NCBI GenBank assembly: GCA_038125725.1
Contig: JAYPEK010000047.1
Coordinates: 1 to 29,699, forward strand
DNA: 29,699 bases
Direction of reading: 5' to 3'
DNA from: TMED8 sp038125725
Lineage (GTDB): Bacteria; Pseudomonadota; Alphaproteobacteria; Rhodospirillales; Casp-alpha2
The position numbers were made by a program, and so were the translations under genes. The notes beneath the pieces were generated by a model that saw only the letters and a list, made by a program, of their open reading frames with translations, had not been told where the DNA came from and did not search any database. Of the stretch, positions 21,969-29,699 are shown piece after piece; the stretch's first letter is position 1; every line of letters starts with the position of its first letter.

Positions 21969-23249
21969 TTACCCTTGAGCCTTGGCGGTGACCGCGGCGC
22001 TGATGCTTTCCGGCGGCGCCTTCGGCCGCTCCAGGCGGCTCACCAGCGGCACGATGATCAGCAGGTGCACGAAATAATAGGTGGTGGTGGCCTGGCCGAT
22101 GTAGATCCAGACCCCTTCCGCCGGCTTGCCGCCGACCACGCCGAGCACCAGGCAGTCCAGGAAGAACAGCCAGAAGAACATGGCGTAGAGCGGACGGAAC
22201 TTGGAGCTGCGCACCTTGGAGCCGTCCAGCCAAGGCATGAACAGCAGAAGCAGGATCGAAGCGAACATGGCCAGCACGCCCGAAAGCTTGGCGGTCATGA
22301 TCCAGCTCAGCGGCGTGTAGCTGTAGAGGAAGAAGTCGGCGGTGAAGGCGCGCAGGATCGCGTAGAACGGCAGGAAATACCATTCCGGCACGATGTGCGG
22401 CGGCGTCACCAGCGGGTTCGCCTCGATGTAGTTGTCCGGCTCGCCGAAGAAGTTCGGCGCGTAGAACACGAAGAAGGCGAAGAAGATGAAGAACACGCCC
22501 AACCCGAACAGGTCCTTGACCGTGTAATAGGGATGGAAGCCGATAGTGTCCTGGTCCGACTTGGCGTCGACGCCGATCGGGTTGCTGGACCCATGCACGT
22601 GCAGCGCCCAGATATGCACGACCACCAGGCCGACGATGACGAACGGCATCAGGTAGTGCAGCGAGAAGAACCGGTTCAGCGTCGGGTTGTCGACGGAGAA
22701 GCCGCCCCACAGCCAGGTGACGATGGCGTCACCGACCAGCGGGATGGCGGAGAACAGGTTGGTGATCACGGTGGCGCCCCAGAAGCTCATCTGGCCCCAG
22801 GGAAGCACGTAGCCCATGAACGCGGTGGCCATCATGGCCAGCAGGATGAACACACCGATCATCCATAGAATCTCGCGCGGCGCATGGTAAGAACCATAGT
22901 AGAGACCGCGGAACATATGGATGTAGACCACCAGGAAGAACATCGACGCGCCGTTCATGTGGATATAGCGGATCAGCCAGCCGTAGTTGACGTCGCGCAT
23001 GATGCGCTCGACCGAATCGAACGCGTAATCGACGTGCGCCGTGTAGTGCATGGCCAGCACGATACCGGAAACCAGCATGACGCCGAGCACGATGCCGGCC
23101 AGCGACCCGAAGTTCCACCAGTAGCTCAGGTTCTTCGGCGTCGGGTAATTGGTGCCCAGCGAATTGTCCAGGAAGCTGAACACCGGCAGGCGGTGCTCGA
23201 TCCAGTTGATCAGCGGGCTGTTGAATTGTCTCGTGGAATGCGAACTCAT
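21969..23249 (-). CDS. petB: Cytochrome b of the bc1 complex
   Basis: The 426-residue, eight-helix subunit holds both b hemes and the Qo and Qi quinone sites. Heme ligands are His97 and His111 (RYIHMNGASMFFLVVYIHMF) and His198 and His212 (LHYLMPFVIVGLVVVH), each pair 14 residues apart as required. The Qo-site PEWY is at 288-291. Full length places it in the true bc1 group and not the split b6f form. The TAA stop is ten bases before petC starts. petA lies 11 bases upstream in the same operon. Confidence 0.98.
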   Translation of the reverse strand: MSSHSTRQFNSPLINWIEHRLPVFSFLDNSLGTNYPTPKNLSYWWNFGSLAGIVLGVMLVSGIVLAMHYTAHVDYAFDSVERIMRDVNYGWLIRYIHMNGASMFFLVVYIHMFRGLYYGSYHAPREILWMIGVFILLAMMATAFMGYVLPWGQMSFWGATVITNLFSAIPLVGDAIVTWLWGGFSVDNPTLNRFFSLHYLMPFVIVGLVVVHIWALHVHGSSNPIGVDAKSDQDTIGFHPYYTVKDLFGLGVFFIFFAFFVFYAPNFFGEPDNYIEANPLVTPPHIVPEWYFLPFYAILRAFTADFFLYSYTPLSWIMTAKLSGVLAMFASILLLLFMPWLDGSKVRSSKFRPLYAMFFWLFFLDCLVLGVVGGKPAEGVWIYIGQATTTYYFVHLLIIVPLVSRLERPKAPPESISAAVTAKAQG

Positions 23250-23260
23250 GATCCGTCCCC

Positions 23261-23815
23261 TTACCCGATCTTGACGCGCGTGTCGCTGAGGAACGTGTAC
23301 TCGGGCACCGGCAGGTTAAGAGGCGCCGGCCCTTTGCGAATACGGCCCGAGGTGTCGTAGTGCGACCCGTGGCAGGGGCAGAACCAGCCGCCGAAATCGC
23401 CTTTCGATTCACCAGCCTTGTTGCCGAGCGGGATGCAGCCGAGGTGGGTGCAGACACCGACCATGATCAGCCACTCGGGCTTCTTCACCCGGTCCGCGTC
23501 GTTCTGGGGGTCGGGCAATGCCGCCTTGTCGGCTTCCTGCGCCGCCTTGATCTCATCCGCGGTGCGGTGGCGGATGAACACCGGCTTGCCGCGCCACACG
23601 ACGGTGATGCTCATGCCCTCGGAAATCGGATCCAGGTCCACTTCCGTCGACGACAATGCCAGGGTATCGGCGGCCGGGTTCATCTGATCGATGAACGGCC
23701 AAGCGGCCAAGGCCGCGCCGATCGCGCCAACGGCGGTTGTCGTTGCGAAAAGAAAGTCTCGCCGCGATTTCTCGTCGAGCTCGGCCGAATCGGCCGGATT
23801 GGCGGTATCACTCAT
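23261..23815 (-). CDS. petA: Rieske iron-sulfur subunit of the bc1 complex
   Basis: The 184-residue protein has a twin-arginine-type anchor (SRRDFLFATTTAVGAIG) that stays as the membrane helix, a hinge, and a Rieske domain with CTHLGC (122-127) and CPCHGS (146-151) binding the 2Fe-2S cluster. It oxidises ubiquinol at the Qo site. ATG 23815 gives the standard length; ATG 23863 would add 16 residues ahead of the anchor with no better ribosome site. First gene of petABC. A likely promoter lies about 70 bases upstream. Confidence 0.96.
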   Translation of the reverse strand: MSDTANPADSAELDEKSRRDFLFATTTAVGAIGAALAAWPFIDQMNPAADTLALSSTEVDLDPISEGMSITVVWRGKPVFIRHRTADEIKAAQEADKAALPDPQNDADRVKKPEWLIMVGVCTHLGCIPLGNKAGESKGDFGGWFCPCHGSHYDTSGRIRKGPAPLNLPVPEYTFLSDTRVKIG

Positions 23816-23882
23816 TTGGGAATGCCCTCTCTTTCGACCCCATCCGGCCCGTGGCCCCGTCAAGGGCGCGGACCGCGCGTCA

Positions 23883-23910
23883 GGTATACCCGATCATGGC
23901 TGCCTTTCAA
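23883..23910 (-). promoter_or_regulatory. Candidate sigma-70 promoter for petABC
   Basis: Read on the minus strand, TTGAAA (23905-23910) and TATACC (23883-23888) are separated by 16 bases. The start would fall near 23876, leaving about 60 bases of leader before petA. Confidence 0.45.
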
Positions 23911-23950
23911 GCGGTTTGACCCATTTTACACTTGGTTTCCGGTATTTTCC

Positions 23951-23967
23951 GGGCCGCCGGACGGCCC
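23951..23967. other. Small hairpin between petA and trmL
   Basis: GGGCCG and CGGCCC flank CCGGA, followed on the plus strand by TATTTT. It lies upstream of both divergent genes, so it is not placed to terminate either; a regulatory role or chance are both possible. Confidence 0.3.
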
Positions 23968-24097
23968 TATTTTCCACCATTGCCGGGCGTCCTCGGAGGA
24001 AAATCGGCATTTTCCCCTTGCGGCCACGGTTTCAGTCGTCTTTTCAATAGGTTGATTTGAAACCGCTCACGTCAGGCCGCACACTCGGAGACCCACC

Positions 24098-24574
24098 ATG
24101 ACCCAACCCGACCCGCTTCTCCGCCTGGCACTGTTCGAGCCCGACATTCCGCAGAATACCGCCGCCGTGCTACGCACCTGCGCCTGCCTGGAAGTGGCGG
24201 CGGAGGTCATCGGGCCAGCCGGTTTCGTTATCGGCGGCGCGAAGGCGCGGCGCGCCGGCATGGATTACCTGGATCACGTGGCACTGACGCAGCATGCCAA
24301 CTGGCCCGCCTTCCAGGCCGCCTATCCCGGCCGCCGGCGCGTCCTTTTGACCACAAAGGGCGCCGTGCCCTACACCGATTTCACATTCCAGACCGGCGAT
24401 ATCCTGATCTGCGGGCGCGAGTCGGCGGGCGTGCCGGATATCGTGCACGACGCCGCGGACGCCCGCATCGTCATTCCCATGGCGTCCGGCATGCGGTCCT
24501 TGAATCTGGCTGTCAGTGCCGCCATGGTGCTGGGCGAGGCGTTACGCCAATTGAACGGATTCCACGGGAACTGA
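24098..24574 (+). CDS. trmL: tRNA (cytidine(34)/uridine(34)-2'-O)-methyltransferase TrmL
   Basis: This 158-residue SPOUT (SpoU-class) enzyme 2'-O-methylates the wobble nucleotide of certain leucine tRNAs. Landmarks are LFEPDIPQNTAAVLRTCACL at the N-terminus, LICGRESAGVPD and the knotted SAM-binding end VIPMASGMRSLNLAVSAA. Length agrees with family members. GGAG lies upstream of ATG 24098. It precedes hemF by 10 bases, the two forming an operon divergent from petABC, an arrangement often found in alphaproteobacteria. Confidence 0.95.
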   Translation: MTQPDPLLRLALFEPDIPQNTAAVLRTCACLEVAAEVIGPAGFVIGGAKARRAGMDYLDHVALTQHANWPAFQAAYPGRRRVLLTTKGAVPYTDFTFQTGDILICGRESAGVPDIVHDAADARIVIPMASGMRSLNLAVSAAMVLGEALRQLNGFHGN

Positions 24575-24584
24575 CGGGGCGGCC

Positions 24585-25466
24585 ATGACCGAAGCCTACG
24601 GCGACGAACACAAAGCGCGGGCGCGCGCCTGGTTCGAAAAGCTGCGCGATGACCTCTGCGCCGCCCTGGAAACCATCGAGGACGACGTCGTCGGCCCCAA
24701 TCCGTCGAGCCAGGGGGAGCCGGGCCGGTTCCAGCGTCAGGCCTGGGAACGGCCGATATCGGACGACGCCGAGGCGGGCGGCGGTGGCGGCGTGATGTCG
24801 ATCCTGCGCGGCCGCGTTTTCGAAAAGGCCGGCGTCAACGTTTCCACCGTGCACGGCACCTTTTCCGAGGAATTCCGCGCCCGCATCCCGGGCGCCGCCG
24901 AAGACCCCCGTTTCTGGGCGTCCGGCATTTCGGTGGTCATTCACCCGCGTTCGCCGCTGCTGCCGGCGGCGCACATGAACACCCGCATGATCGTCACCAC
25001 CAAGGGCTGGTTCGGCGGCGGCGGCGATTTGACGCCGGTTTTCCCCGAAGACGAGGAAACCGCGCGCTTCCACGCCGCCTACCGCAAGGCCTGCGATGCA
25101 CACGACGCGGACTATTATCCGAAGTTCAAGAAATGGTGCGACGAATATTTCTTCCTGCCGCACCGGGGCGAGCCGCGCGGCGTCGGCGGCATTTTCTACG
25201 ACAATCTGGACAGCGGCGACTGGGACGCCGATTTCGCCTTCACCCAGGACGTCGGCCGCGCCTTTCTCGGCGTCTATCCGGCACTGGCGCGGGCCAAGAT
25301 GGACCTGCCCTGGACCGACGAGCAACGCCAGGCGCAGCGCGTGAAGCGCGGGCGCTACGTGGAATTCAATCTCCTGTACGACCGGGGCACGCTGTTCGGT
25401 CTCAAGACCGGCGGCAATGTCGAGGCGATCTTGATGTCGCTGCCGCCGGACACCGCCTGGCCTTGA
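24585..25466 (+). CDS. hemF: Oxygen-dependent coproporphyrinogen III oxidase
   Basis: The 293-residue enzyme converts coproporphyrinogen III to protoporphyrinogen IX with O2 in heme synthesis. Visible family segments are AHMNTRMIVTTKGWFGGGGD, then the FKKWCDEYFFLPHRGEPRGV stretch and, near the end, RYVEFNLLYDRGTLFGLKTG. The length is normal and no key histidine or aspartate appears missing. The start is ATG 24585 after a GGGGCGG stretch. It lies next to bc1, a heme-demanding complex. Use of the O2-dependent form fits an aerobic lifestyle. Stop is three bases before the ychF stop on the other strand. Confidence 0.97.
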   Translation: MTEAYGDEHKARARAWFEKLRDDLCAALETIEDDVVGPNPSSQGEPGRFQRQAWERPISDDAEAGGGGGVMSILRGRVFEKAGVNVSTVHGTFSEEFRARIPGAAEDPRFWASGISVVIHPRSPLLPAAHMNTRMIVTTKGWFGGGGDLTPVFPEDEETARFHAAYRKACDAHDADYYPKFKKWCDEYFFLPHRGEPRGVGGIFYDNLDSGDWDADFAFTQDVGRAFLGVYPALARAKMDLPWTDEQRQAQRVKRGRYVEFNLLYDRGTLFGLKTGGNVEAILMSLPPDTAWP

Positions 25467-25469
25467 AGA

Positions 25470-26570
25470 CTAGACGTTGAAGCGGAACAGCATGATGTCG
25501 CCGTCCTGGACGACGTATTCCTTGCCTTCCTGACGCATCTTGCCGGCATCCTTGGCGCCGTGCTCGCCGCCAAGTTCGATGAAGTCGTCGTAGCCGATGG
25601 TTTCGGCCTTGATAAAGCCCTTCTCGAAGTCGGTGTGAATGACGCCCGCCGCCTGCGGTGCCTTGGCGCCTTTCGGCACGGTCCAGGCGCGGGTTTCCTT
25701 CGGGCCCGAGGTAAAGAAGGTGATCAGGTGCAACAGGTGATAGCCGGCGCCGATCACCCGCGCCAGGCCGGTCTCGTGCAGGCCCAGCGTTTCCAGGAAT
25801 TCAGCGCACTCATCGGCTTCCGTCAACTGCGCGATCTCTTCCTCGATCTCGGCAGAGATCACCACCGTTTCCGCGACCTGCTCGGCCGCCATGGCGGCGA
25901 CCCGTTCGGCCTGGGCGTTGCCGCTGGCGGCCGATCCCTCGTCCACGTTGCAGGCATAAAGCACCGGCTTGGCGCTCAGGAGTTGCAGCATGCGAAACGC
26001 CTTGCGCTCGTCGTCGTGCACGTCGAGCCGGCGCGCCGGCTTGCCGTCACGCAGCAGTTCCAGGCAGCGCTCAACCAGCTTCAGGGTCGCCGCCGCGTCC
26101 TTGTCGTTGCCGCGCACCCGCTTGGTCAGCGGATCGATCCGCTTCTCCAGGCTTTCCATATCGGCAAGCATCAATTCCGTCTCCACCGTCTCGGCGTCGC
26201 GCACCGGATCGATGGATCCCTCCACATGGGTGATGTTGTCGTCCTCGAAGCAGCGCAGCACATGCACGATGGCATCGACCTCGCGGATATTGGCGAGGAA
26301 CTGGTTGCCGAGCCCTTCGCCCTTCGACGCGCCGCGCACCAGCCCGGCGATGTCGACGAATTCCAGGTAGGTGGGGATGGTCGCCGCTGACTTGGTAATG
26401 GCCGAAATCGCGTCCAGGCGCTTGTCGGGCACGGAAACCCGGCCGGTGTTGGGCTCGATGGTGCAGAACGGGAAGTTCGCCGCCTCCGCCGCCGCCGTTT
26501 GCGTCAGCGCGTTGAAAAGCGTCGATTTGCCGACATTGGGCAGGCCGACGATACCGCAGTTGAAACCCAT
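25470..26570 (-). CDS. ychF: Redox-regulated ATPase YchF (Obg family)
   Basis: The 366-residue P-loop protein is a universally conserved, ribosome-associated Obg-family ATPase. GLPNVGKST is the G1 loop, DIAGLVRGASKGEGLGN the G3/switch region, and NVDE replaces the usual NKxD, the change that makes YchF prefer ATP over GTP. A helical coiled-coil insertion (about 125-205) and a C-terminal TGS domain follow. The ATG overlaps the pth stop (TGATG), with AGGA six bases upstream, so the two are translationally coupled. GTG at 26573 is a possible alternative start one codon upstream. Confidence 0.96.
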   Translation of the reverse strand: MGFNCGIVGLPNVGKSTLFNALTQTAAAEAANFPFCTIEPNTGRVSVPDKRLDAISAITKSAATIPTYLEFVDIAGLVRGASKGEGLGNQFLANIREVDAIVHVLRCFEDDNITHVEGSIDPVRDAETVETELMLADMESLEKRIDPLTKRVRGNDKDAAATLKLVERCLELLRDGKPARRLDVHDDERKAFRMLQLLSAKPVLYACNVDEGSAASGNAQAERVAAMAAEQVAETVVISAEIEEEIAQLTEADECAEFLETLGLHETGLARVIGAGYHLLHLITFFTSGPKETRAWTVPKGAKAPQAAGVIHTDFEKGFIKAETIGYDDFIELGGEHGAKDAGKMRQEGKEYVVQDGDIMLFRFNV

Positions 26571-27193
26571 CACGCGTCCTTTTCGGTGTTGTTGTCGTCG
26601 CCGGATTTGCGTTCCGGCTTGGGCGGCGCCATGTCGGCCGCCACCTTGCTCATGAACCCGCCGTCGTCACCCTTGACCAGCCGGGGGAAGTGATCGCCGA
26701 TCGCATCCATCAGCTTCTCCACCCATTGCCGCTCGGCCTTGGAGAAGTCCTTCAGCACGTGGCCGATGACGCGATCCTTGTCGCCAGGATGGTCGATGCC
26801 GAGCCGCACGCGGGCATATCCGTCGCCCACGTGCTGGTGGATGGAGCGTAGCCCATTGTGGCCGGCATGGCCGCCGCCGCGCTTCACCCGCACCTTGCCG
26901 CCGGCCAAGTCGAGCTCGTCATGGAAGACCAGAACGTCGGCGGGTGCGATCTTGTAGAAGGTCATGGCTGCCTGCACGGCGCGCCCCGACTCGTTCATGT
27001 AGGTGGACGGCTTCAGCAGCAGAACCTTTTTGCCGGCGACCGACCCTTCGGCCGTATCGCCGTGGAACTTGCTCTTGCGAAAGGCGGAAAAGCCCTGCGC
27101 GCGCTGGATGGCGTCCACCGCCATGAAACCGATGTTGTGGCGGTTGTCGGCGTAGTCCGATCCGGGATTGCCGAGACCGACGACGAGCAGCAT
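26570..27193 (-). CDS. pth: Peptidyl-tRNA hydrolase
   Basis: The 207-residue enzyme frees tRNA from prematurely released peptidyl-tRNA. Catalytic and binding residues are visible: GLGNPG (Asn9), His19 in DNRHNIGF, Asn67 in STYMNESG, Asp92 in FHDELDL and His112-Asn113 in GHAGHNGLRS. A basic tail (about 190-207) extends beyond the core. GGGGAGA precedes ATG 27193. It lies between rplY and ychF in a run typical of alphaproteobacteria, all three concerned with ribosome function. Confidence 0.96.
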   Translation of the reverse strand: MLLVVGLGNPGSDYADNRHNIGFMAVDAIQRAQGFSAFRKSKFHGDTAEGSVAGKKVLLLKPSTYMNESGRAVQAAMTFYKIAPADVLVFHDELDLAGGKVRVKRGGGHAGHNGLRSIHQHVGDGYARVRLGIDHPGDKDRVIGHVLKDFSKAERQWVEKLMDAIGDHFPRLVKGDDGGFMSKVAADMAPPKPERKSGDDNNTEKDA

Positions 27194-27247
27194 TTCCGAT
27201 CTCCCCTATACCGGGCGCGTTCCGGAAAGCCGAGGCGCCGGCGGCGA

Positions 27248-27901
27248 TCAGTCCTCGTCGCCGCCTTCTTCCTCTGCAGCTTCCGCGCCTTCCTCGCCTT
27301 CCGCACCTTCGGCTTCCTCGTCGGAGACCTCGGCAACGGTCGGAGCGGCAATGGTGGCGACGGTGAAATCACGGTCGGCGATGGTCGGCTCGACACCGTC
27401 GGGCAGCGTAATCGCGCTGATGTGGATGCTGTCGCCGATTTCGAGGCCGGTCAGGTCGGCTTCCAGCATTTCCGGAATGTTGTCCGGCGCGCAATGCAGT
27501 TCGACCGCGTGACGCACCACGTTGAGGACGCCACCGGCACGCAGGCCCGGGCAGTCGTCTTCGTTCAGGAAGTGCACGACGACTTCGACGTTGACCCGGG
27601 TGGAGGCGCTGAAGCGCATGAAGTCCACGTGGATCGGCTGATCGGTGACCGGATCGAGCTGCAGATCGCGCGGCAGCACCCGATGGGTCTTGCCGTCGAC
27701 TTCGATCTCGTAAACGCGGCCGAAGAAGCCCGGCGCGTTGACCTGTTTCCAGAGCTCGATGGGATCGACGGTGATCATCACCGGATCCTGTTTGTTACCA
27801 TAGATGACACCCGGCACACGGCCCTCGCGGCGTGCTGCACGGGCTGCCCCCTTACCTGCCCGATCCCGCGCTTCGGCGGGGAAACTCGTAATGTTGGCCA
27901 T
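27248..27901 (-). CDS. rplY: Ribosomal protein L25 / general stress protein Ctc
   Basis: The 217-residue protein is of the long L25-TL5 (CTC) form and binds 5S rRNA. The N-terminal L25 domain covers about 5-95 (ARRAGRVPGVIYG-like segment AARREGRVPGVIYG; HVDFMRF). A beta-rich TL5 domain follows, and a very acidic tail starts about residue 185 (EEAEGAEGEEGAEAAEEEGG). ATG 27901 with AAGGAG six bases upstream fits the usual MANITS-type start; upstream in-frame ATG 27991 is unlikely. It lies downstream of prs and 54 bases ahead of pth. Confidence 0.94.
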   Translation of the reverse strand: MANITSFPAEARDRAGKGAARAARREGRVPGVIYGNKQDPVMITVDPIELWKQVNAPGFFGRVYEIEVDGKTHRVLPRDLQLDPVTDQPIHVDFMRFSASTRVNVEVVVHFLNEDDCPGLRAGGVLNVVRHAVELHCAPDNIPEMLEADLTGLEIGDSIHISAITLPDGVEPTIADRDFTVATIAAPTVAEVSDEEAEGAEGEEGAEAAEEEGGDED

Positions 27902-27958
27902 TTCCAACTCCTTGGTTGCAGTGACGGGACGGCCTCCAGGGGTGCCGTTCCCGGACGC

Positions 27959-27978
27959 GCGCAGGCATACGCCTGCGC
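27959..27978. other. Perfect hairpin in the prs-rplY gap
   Basis: GCGCAGGC and GCCTGCGC flank ATAC with eight paired bases. On the minus strand it falls 42 bases after the prs stop and about 58 bases before rplY. It lacks a U-tract, so it may attenuate, process or stabilise the message. Confidence 0.5.
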
Positions 27979-27996
27979 AAAAGAGGCGCATACATA

Positions 27997-28010
27997 GCCC
28001 CCGATGGGGC
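27997..28010. other. Short GC hairpin just after prs
   Basis: GCCCC and GGGGC flank CGAT, beginning 10 bases past the prs stop on the minus strand. No U-tract follows. Together with the 27959-27978 hairpin it gives two stems in the 118-base gap. Confidence 0.35.
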
Positions 28011-28019
28011 GTTGGTCAA

Positions 28020-28952
<933 letters not shown>

Positions 28953-29118
28953 AATGATCGGAAGGTCCGGATTTGTTGCAAAAGGCGGGCGTCTCGGGCT
29001 GGCCGGCTCGGAATGCCTTGGACATGTGTCTTTAGTTGGTTCCCCCTGCCAAGGATGGCCGAAAATTTATCAACCTGCCGCGCGCCTGTAAATGACAGGA
29101 TCATGACAAACCGTGCCT

Positions 29119-29699
29119 TTAGCTGGGCGGCGGCAGGGCGCGGCCGGGCACCCTGGGCAGTTTCGGGATTTTCGGGAAATCCGGCACTTCGCCGACCGGC
29201 GTGTATTTCGGCCTCGGCGCCTCGAACAGCTGTTGGATGCCGTTGGCGGCCGCCGACGAGACCAGCACCGCCACCTGCCCCCAGGTCCCGTCCAGGCTGC
29301 CGGCGGCGACGACGTTCTCCTGCACCGCCTTTCCCACCTCCTGGCCGCCCATGGTGTTGACCGCCCAGGTGATTCGTGCCCGCTGGCGGCCGTTCACCGC
29401 CGGGCCCACGTCGACCCGGCCCATGACCTCGTATCCGGCCTGGCGCGGGTCTTCTGTGACGGTCAGATCCTTGCCCCGGAGCGCCGCGGTAATCGCCGTC
29501 GCCAGCGCCCGGTTACCGTCGCCGGGCGCCCCTTGGACGTTGCGGATCAGGAACGCGGGCTTGCCCCACTGCACCGGCGTGTCGGCGGCCGGCTGGTTGA
29601 TACCGACCATGGTTTCGGGCGGTGCCGGCGCGCTCAGGGGAACCGGATCGGCGGCCGCGCTCGGCGGCGCGGCGGGCGCCGCCGGCCTCGGGGCGGGCA
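29119..29699 (-). CDS. Pro/Ala-rich envelope-type protein, truncated by window end
   Basis: The reading frame stays open past 29610 to the window edge, so the N-terminus is missing. The visible 193 residues begin with a Pro/Ala-rich stretch (PAPRPAAPAAPPSAAADPVP), typical of a periplasmic linker. About 115 residues with alternating strands follow (PAFLIRNVQGAPGDGNRAL, GYEVMGRVDVGPAVNGRQR, ITWAVNTMGG), then the Pro-rich tail PKIPKLPRVPGRALPPP. I do not recognise the family. The strand pattern resembles TolB-N/CsgG-like domains of outer-membrane lipoproteins, a weak impression. An internal ATG at 29610 is probably not the true start. It points away from the window edge toward prs. Confidence 0.65.
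   Translation of the reverse strand, partial: PAPRPAAPAAPPSAAADPVPLSAPAPPETMVGINQPAADTPVQWGKPAFLIRNVQGAPGDGNRALATAITAALRGKDLTVTEDPRQAGYEVMGRVDVGPAVNGRQRARITWAVNTMGGQEVGKAVQENVVAAGSLDGTWGQVAVLVSSAAANGIQQLFEAPRPKYTPVGEVPDFPKIPKLPRVPGRALPPPS

Noticed and set aside
21179..23815. petABC as an unusual arrangement
   Set aside because: Order, spacing and motifs are standard for alphaproteobacteria; nothing new is visible.

Overview
The window looks like chromosomal core sequence from a high-GC alphaproteobacterium, most likely a Rhodospirillales-type organism. The evidence is the petABC cytochrome bc1 operon beside trmL and hemF, the prs-rplY-pth-ychF run, a class II DAHP synthase, a PAS_5-type protein, and an Lrp-type regulator divergent from an AceE-like transketolase. 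This placement is inference from family content and gene order; there is no rRNA or other phylogenetic marker that I could compare. I saw no tRNA, rRNA, CRISPR array, transposase or phage gene.

Layout. Positions 131-1750 (minus) hold a Kef/CPA2-type cation antiporter of visibly lower GC than the rest. It is followed by a 0.95 kb non-coding stretch with a family of small palindromic repeats. Positions 2699-7012 (plus) carry a tight run: class II DAHP synthase, nicotinate phosphoribosyltransferase, a small unknown protein and RimO. An AceE-like transketolase (minus) meets rimO tail to tail and is divergent from an Lrp/AsnC regulator, which overlaps a secreted DUF547 protein. A lipoprotein serine protease (minus) follows. 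Positions 12312-15759 (plus) form a five-gene operon built around methionine salvage: dienelactone hydrolase-like, mtnP, DUF1330, GNAT, mtnA. Beyond a small unknown gene lies a fused class II aldolase/short-chain dehydrogenase, then a PAS-type protein.

Positions 19181-21112 encode a methyltransferase fused to a D-Ala-D-Ala-ligase-like ATP-grasp domain, with its own apparent promoter and a palindrome at the expected start site. A bidirectional terminator separates it from the minus-strand petA-petB-petC operon. Then come trmL and hemF (plus), and the minus-strand block prs, rplY, pth, ychF. The window ends inside a Pro/Ala-rich envelope-type protein.

Two places best merit the search for something undescribed. 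One is the mtnP...mtnA operon followed by the aldolase-dehydrogenase fusion, which together could form an MTA shunt that cleaves methylthioribulose-1-phosphate and processes the aldehyde. The other is the methyltransferase/ATP-grasp fusion with its candidate operator. The palindromic repeats at 2114-2430 show paired compensatory changes, so the hairpin itself appears to be what is conserved.
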